DNA of 64,000 bases from Haloarcula laminariae. Lineage in GTDB: Archaea; Halobacteriota; Halobacteria; Halobacteriales; Haloarculaceae. The position numbers were made by a program, and so were the translations under genes. The stretch is taken from positions 1,488,001 to 1,552,000 of the forward strand of contig NZ_JAMZFY010000001.1 of assembly GCF_025457605.1 (NCBI RefSeq). Direction: 5' to 3'. The notes under the pieces were generated by a model, which saw only the letters and a program-made list of their open reading frames with translations, did no database searches and was not told where the DNA came from. Shown here one piece after another: positions 63,467 through 64,000 of this stretch. Position 1 is the stretch's first letter. Every line of letters starts with the position of its first letter.

Positions 63467-64000
63467 ATGGCACAGACACCACACATCGCCGTCATCGGCG
63501 GCGGTTCGACCGGTATCGGCATCGCCCGCGACCTGGCTATGCGGGGGCTCGATGTCACGCTGGTCGAACAGGGTAACCTGACACACGGAACGACCGGCCG
63601 GATGCACGGCCTGCTCCACAGCGGGGGTCGCTACGCCGTGGCGGACCAGGCCAGCGCGACGGAGTGTATCGAGGAGAACCGGGTCCTGCGGGACATCGCG
63701 AGCCACTGCGTCGAGATGACCGGCGGCCTGTTCGTCAAGCGCCCAGAGGACTCGGAGGAGTACTTCCAGGAGAAACTCGAAGGCTGCAAGGAGTGTGGCA
63801 TCCCCGCGGAGGTCATCTCCGGGGAGGAGGCCCGCGCGATGGAGCCCCATCTCGCGAAGGACGTGGAGAAAGCGATTACCGTTCCCGACGGCGCCATCGA
63901 CCCGTTCCGGCTGGTCGTGGCGAACGCGGCCAGCGCCGAGGAACACGGCGCCCGCATCGAGACCCACTCGAAGGTCACCGACCTCATCATCGAGGACGGC
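63467..64000 (+). CDS. glpA: Anaerobic-type glycerol-3-phosphate dehydrogenase subunit A, 5' part
   Basis: 178 residues visible, cut at the right edge. FAD-binding Rossmann start [40 protein letters not shown] with the FAD loop, [20 protein letters not shown], and [12 protein letters not shown]-like stretch (here [13 protein letters not shown]). It oxidises sn-glycerol 3-phosphate to dihydroxyacetone phosphate and passes electrons to GlpBC/quinone. Divergent from glpK across 934 bases. Confidence 0.92.
   Translation, partial: MAQTPHIAVIGGGSTGIGIARDLAMRGLDVTLVEQGNLTHGTTGRMHGLLHSGGRYAVADQASATECIEENRVLRDIASHCVEMTGGLFVKRPEDSEEYFQEKLEGCKECGIPAEVISGEEARAMEPHLAKDVEKAITVPDGAIDPFRLVVANAASAEEHGARIETHSKVTDLIIEDG

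Noticed and set aside
1-64000. CRISPR array
   Set aside because: No regularly spaced direct repeats of 25-40 bases were seen anywhere.
1-64000. rRNA or tRNA genes
   Set aside because: No cloverleaf with consistent acceptor, anticodon and T-arm was found, and no rRNA conserved boxes.

Overview
The window is chromosomal DNA from a haloarchaeon, most like Haloarculaceae such as Haloarcula or Halomicroarcula. The signs are high GC, acidic proteins, TATA boxes about 27 bases before leaderless starts, Tat/lipobox export signals, an ISH8-type insertion sequence, HalOD1 and DUF7344-type proteins, archaeal N-glycosylation genes (aglJ, aglF), a diphthamide enzyme and a split glp operon. No species name can be proven from the sequence alone.

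Layout. 1-5.6 kb: two membrane proteins, then an iron-uptake unit made of an HTH regulator, a Tat lipoprotein, a FecCD permease and an ATPase. Two identical 16-base palindromes of DtxR/iron-box type sit at the two promoters. 5.6-21 kb: an accessory stretch with gene relics and lower GC in places. It holds a DUF7509-like protein, a winged-helix regulator next to a frameshifted membrane gene and a histidine-kinase tail, a GAF-PAS kinase, a quinone oxidoreductase, a 7TM kinase, AT-rich membrane genes, a transposase relic, an archaeal ATPase, a UPF0175/DUF3368 toxin-antitoxin pair and a complete 1403-bp ISH8-like element without a target duplication. 21-25.7 kb: a glycosyltransferase, a TrmB regulator, a small Cys-containing protein, a 320-bp nested inverted-repeat element, AglJ and an HxlR regulator.

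25.8-37.9 kb is a core-like block: DoxX, rhomboid protease, METTL5-like methyltransferase, a three-gene two-component operon, Dph2, a YlbF-like protein, an MBL hydrolase, a coiled-coil protein and a HisG-like protein. 38-52.5 kb holds haloarchaeal small and regulatory proteins (three DUF7344 proteins, HalOD1, DUF5658-like) and surface-sugar enzymes: a Gfo/Idh-like protein, AglF, a polysaccharide deacetylase, a hexapeptide acyltransferase with an in-frame stop at codon 4 of its upstream extension, and a formyltransferase. It ends with a phosphopantetheine adenylyltransferase. 52.9-54.3 kb is a tyrosine recombinase with a DUF5805 partner, followed by about 1.5 kb with no credible gene.

55.9-64 kb is central carbon metabolism: pyruvate kinase, ROK sugar kinase, a Cdc6/Orc1-like ATPase, a DUF7973/GlpX-type membrane protein, glycerol kinase and, divergently, the start of glycerol-3-phosphate dehydrogenase subunit A. 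Glycerol would enter through the membrane protein, be phosphorylated by GlpK, oxidised by GlpABC and reach pyruvate through Pyk.

I did not find an unmistakable new multi-gene system. The best leads are the nested inverted-repeat element at 23.45-23.77 kb, the paired iron boxes, the 18-codon leader ORF overlapping pyk, the early in-frame TGA in the acyltransferase, and the Cdc6-like ATPase with an altered Walker B beside the glp genes.
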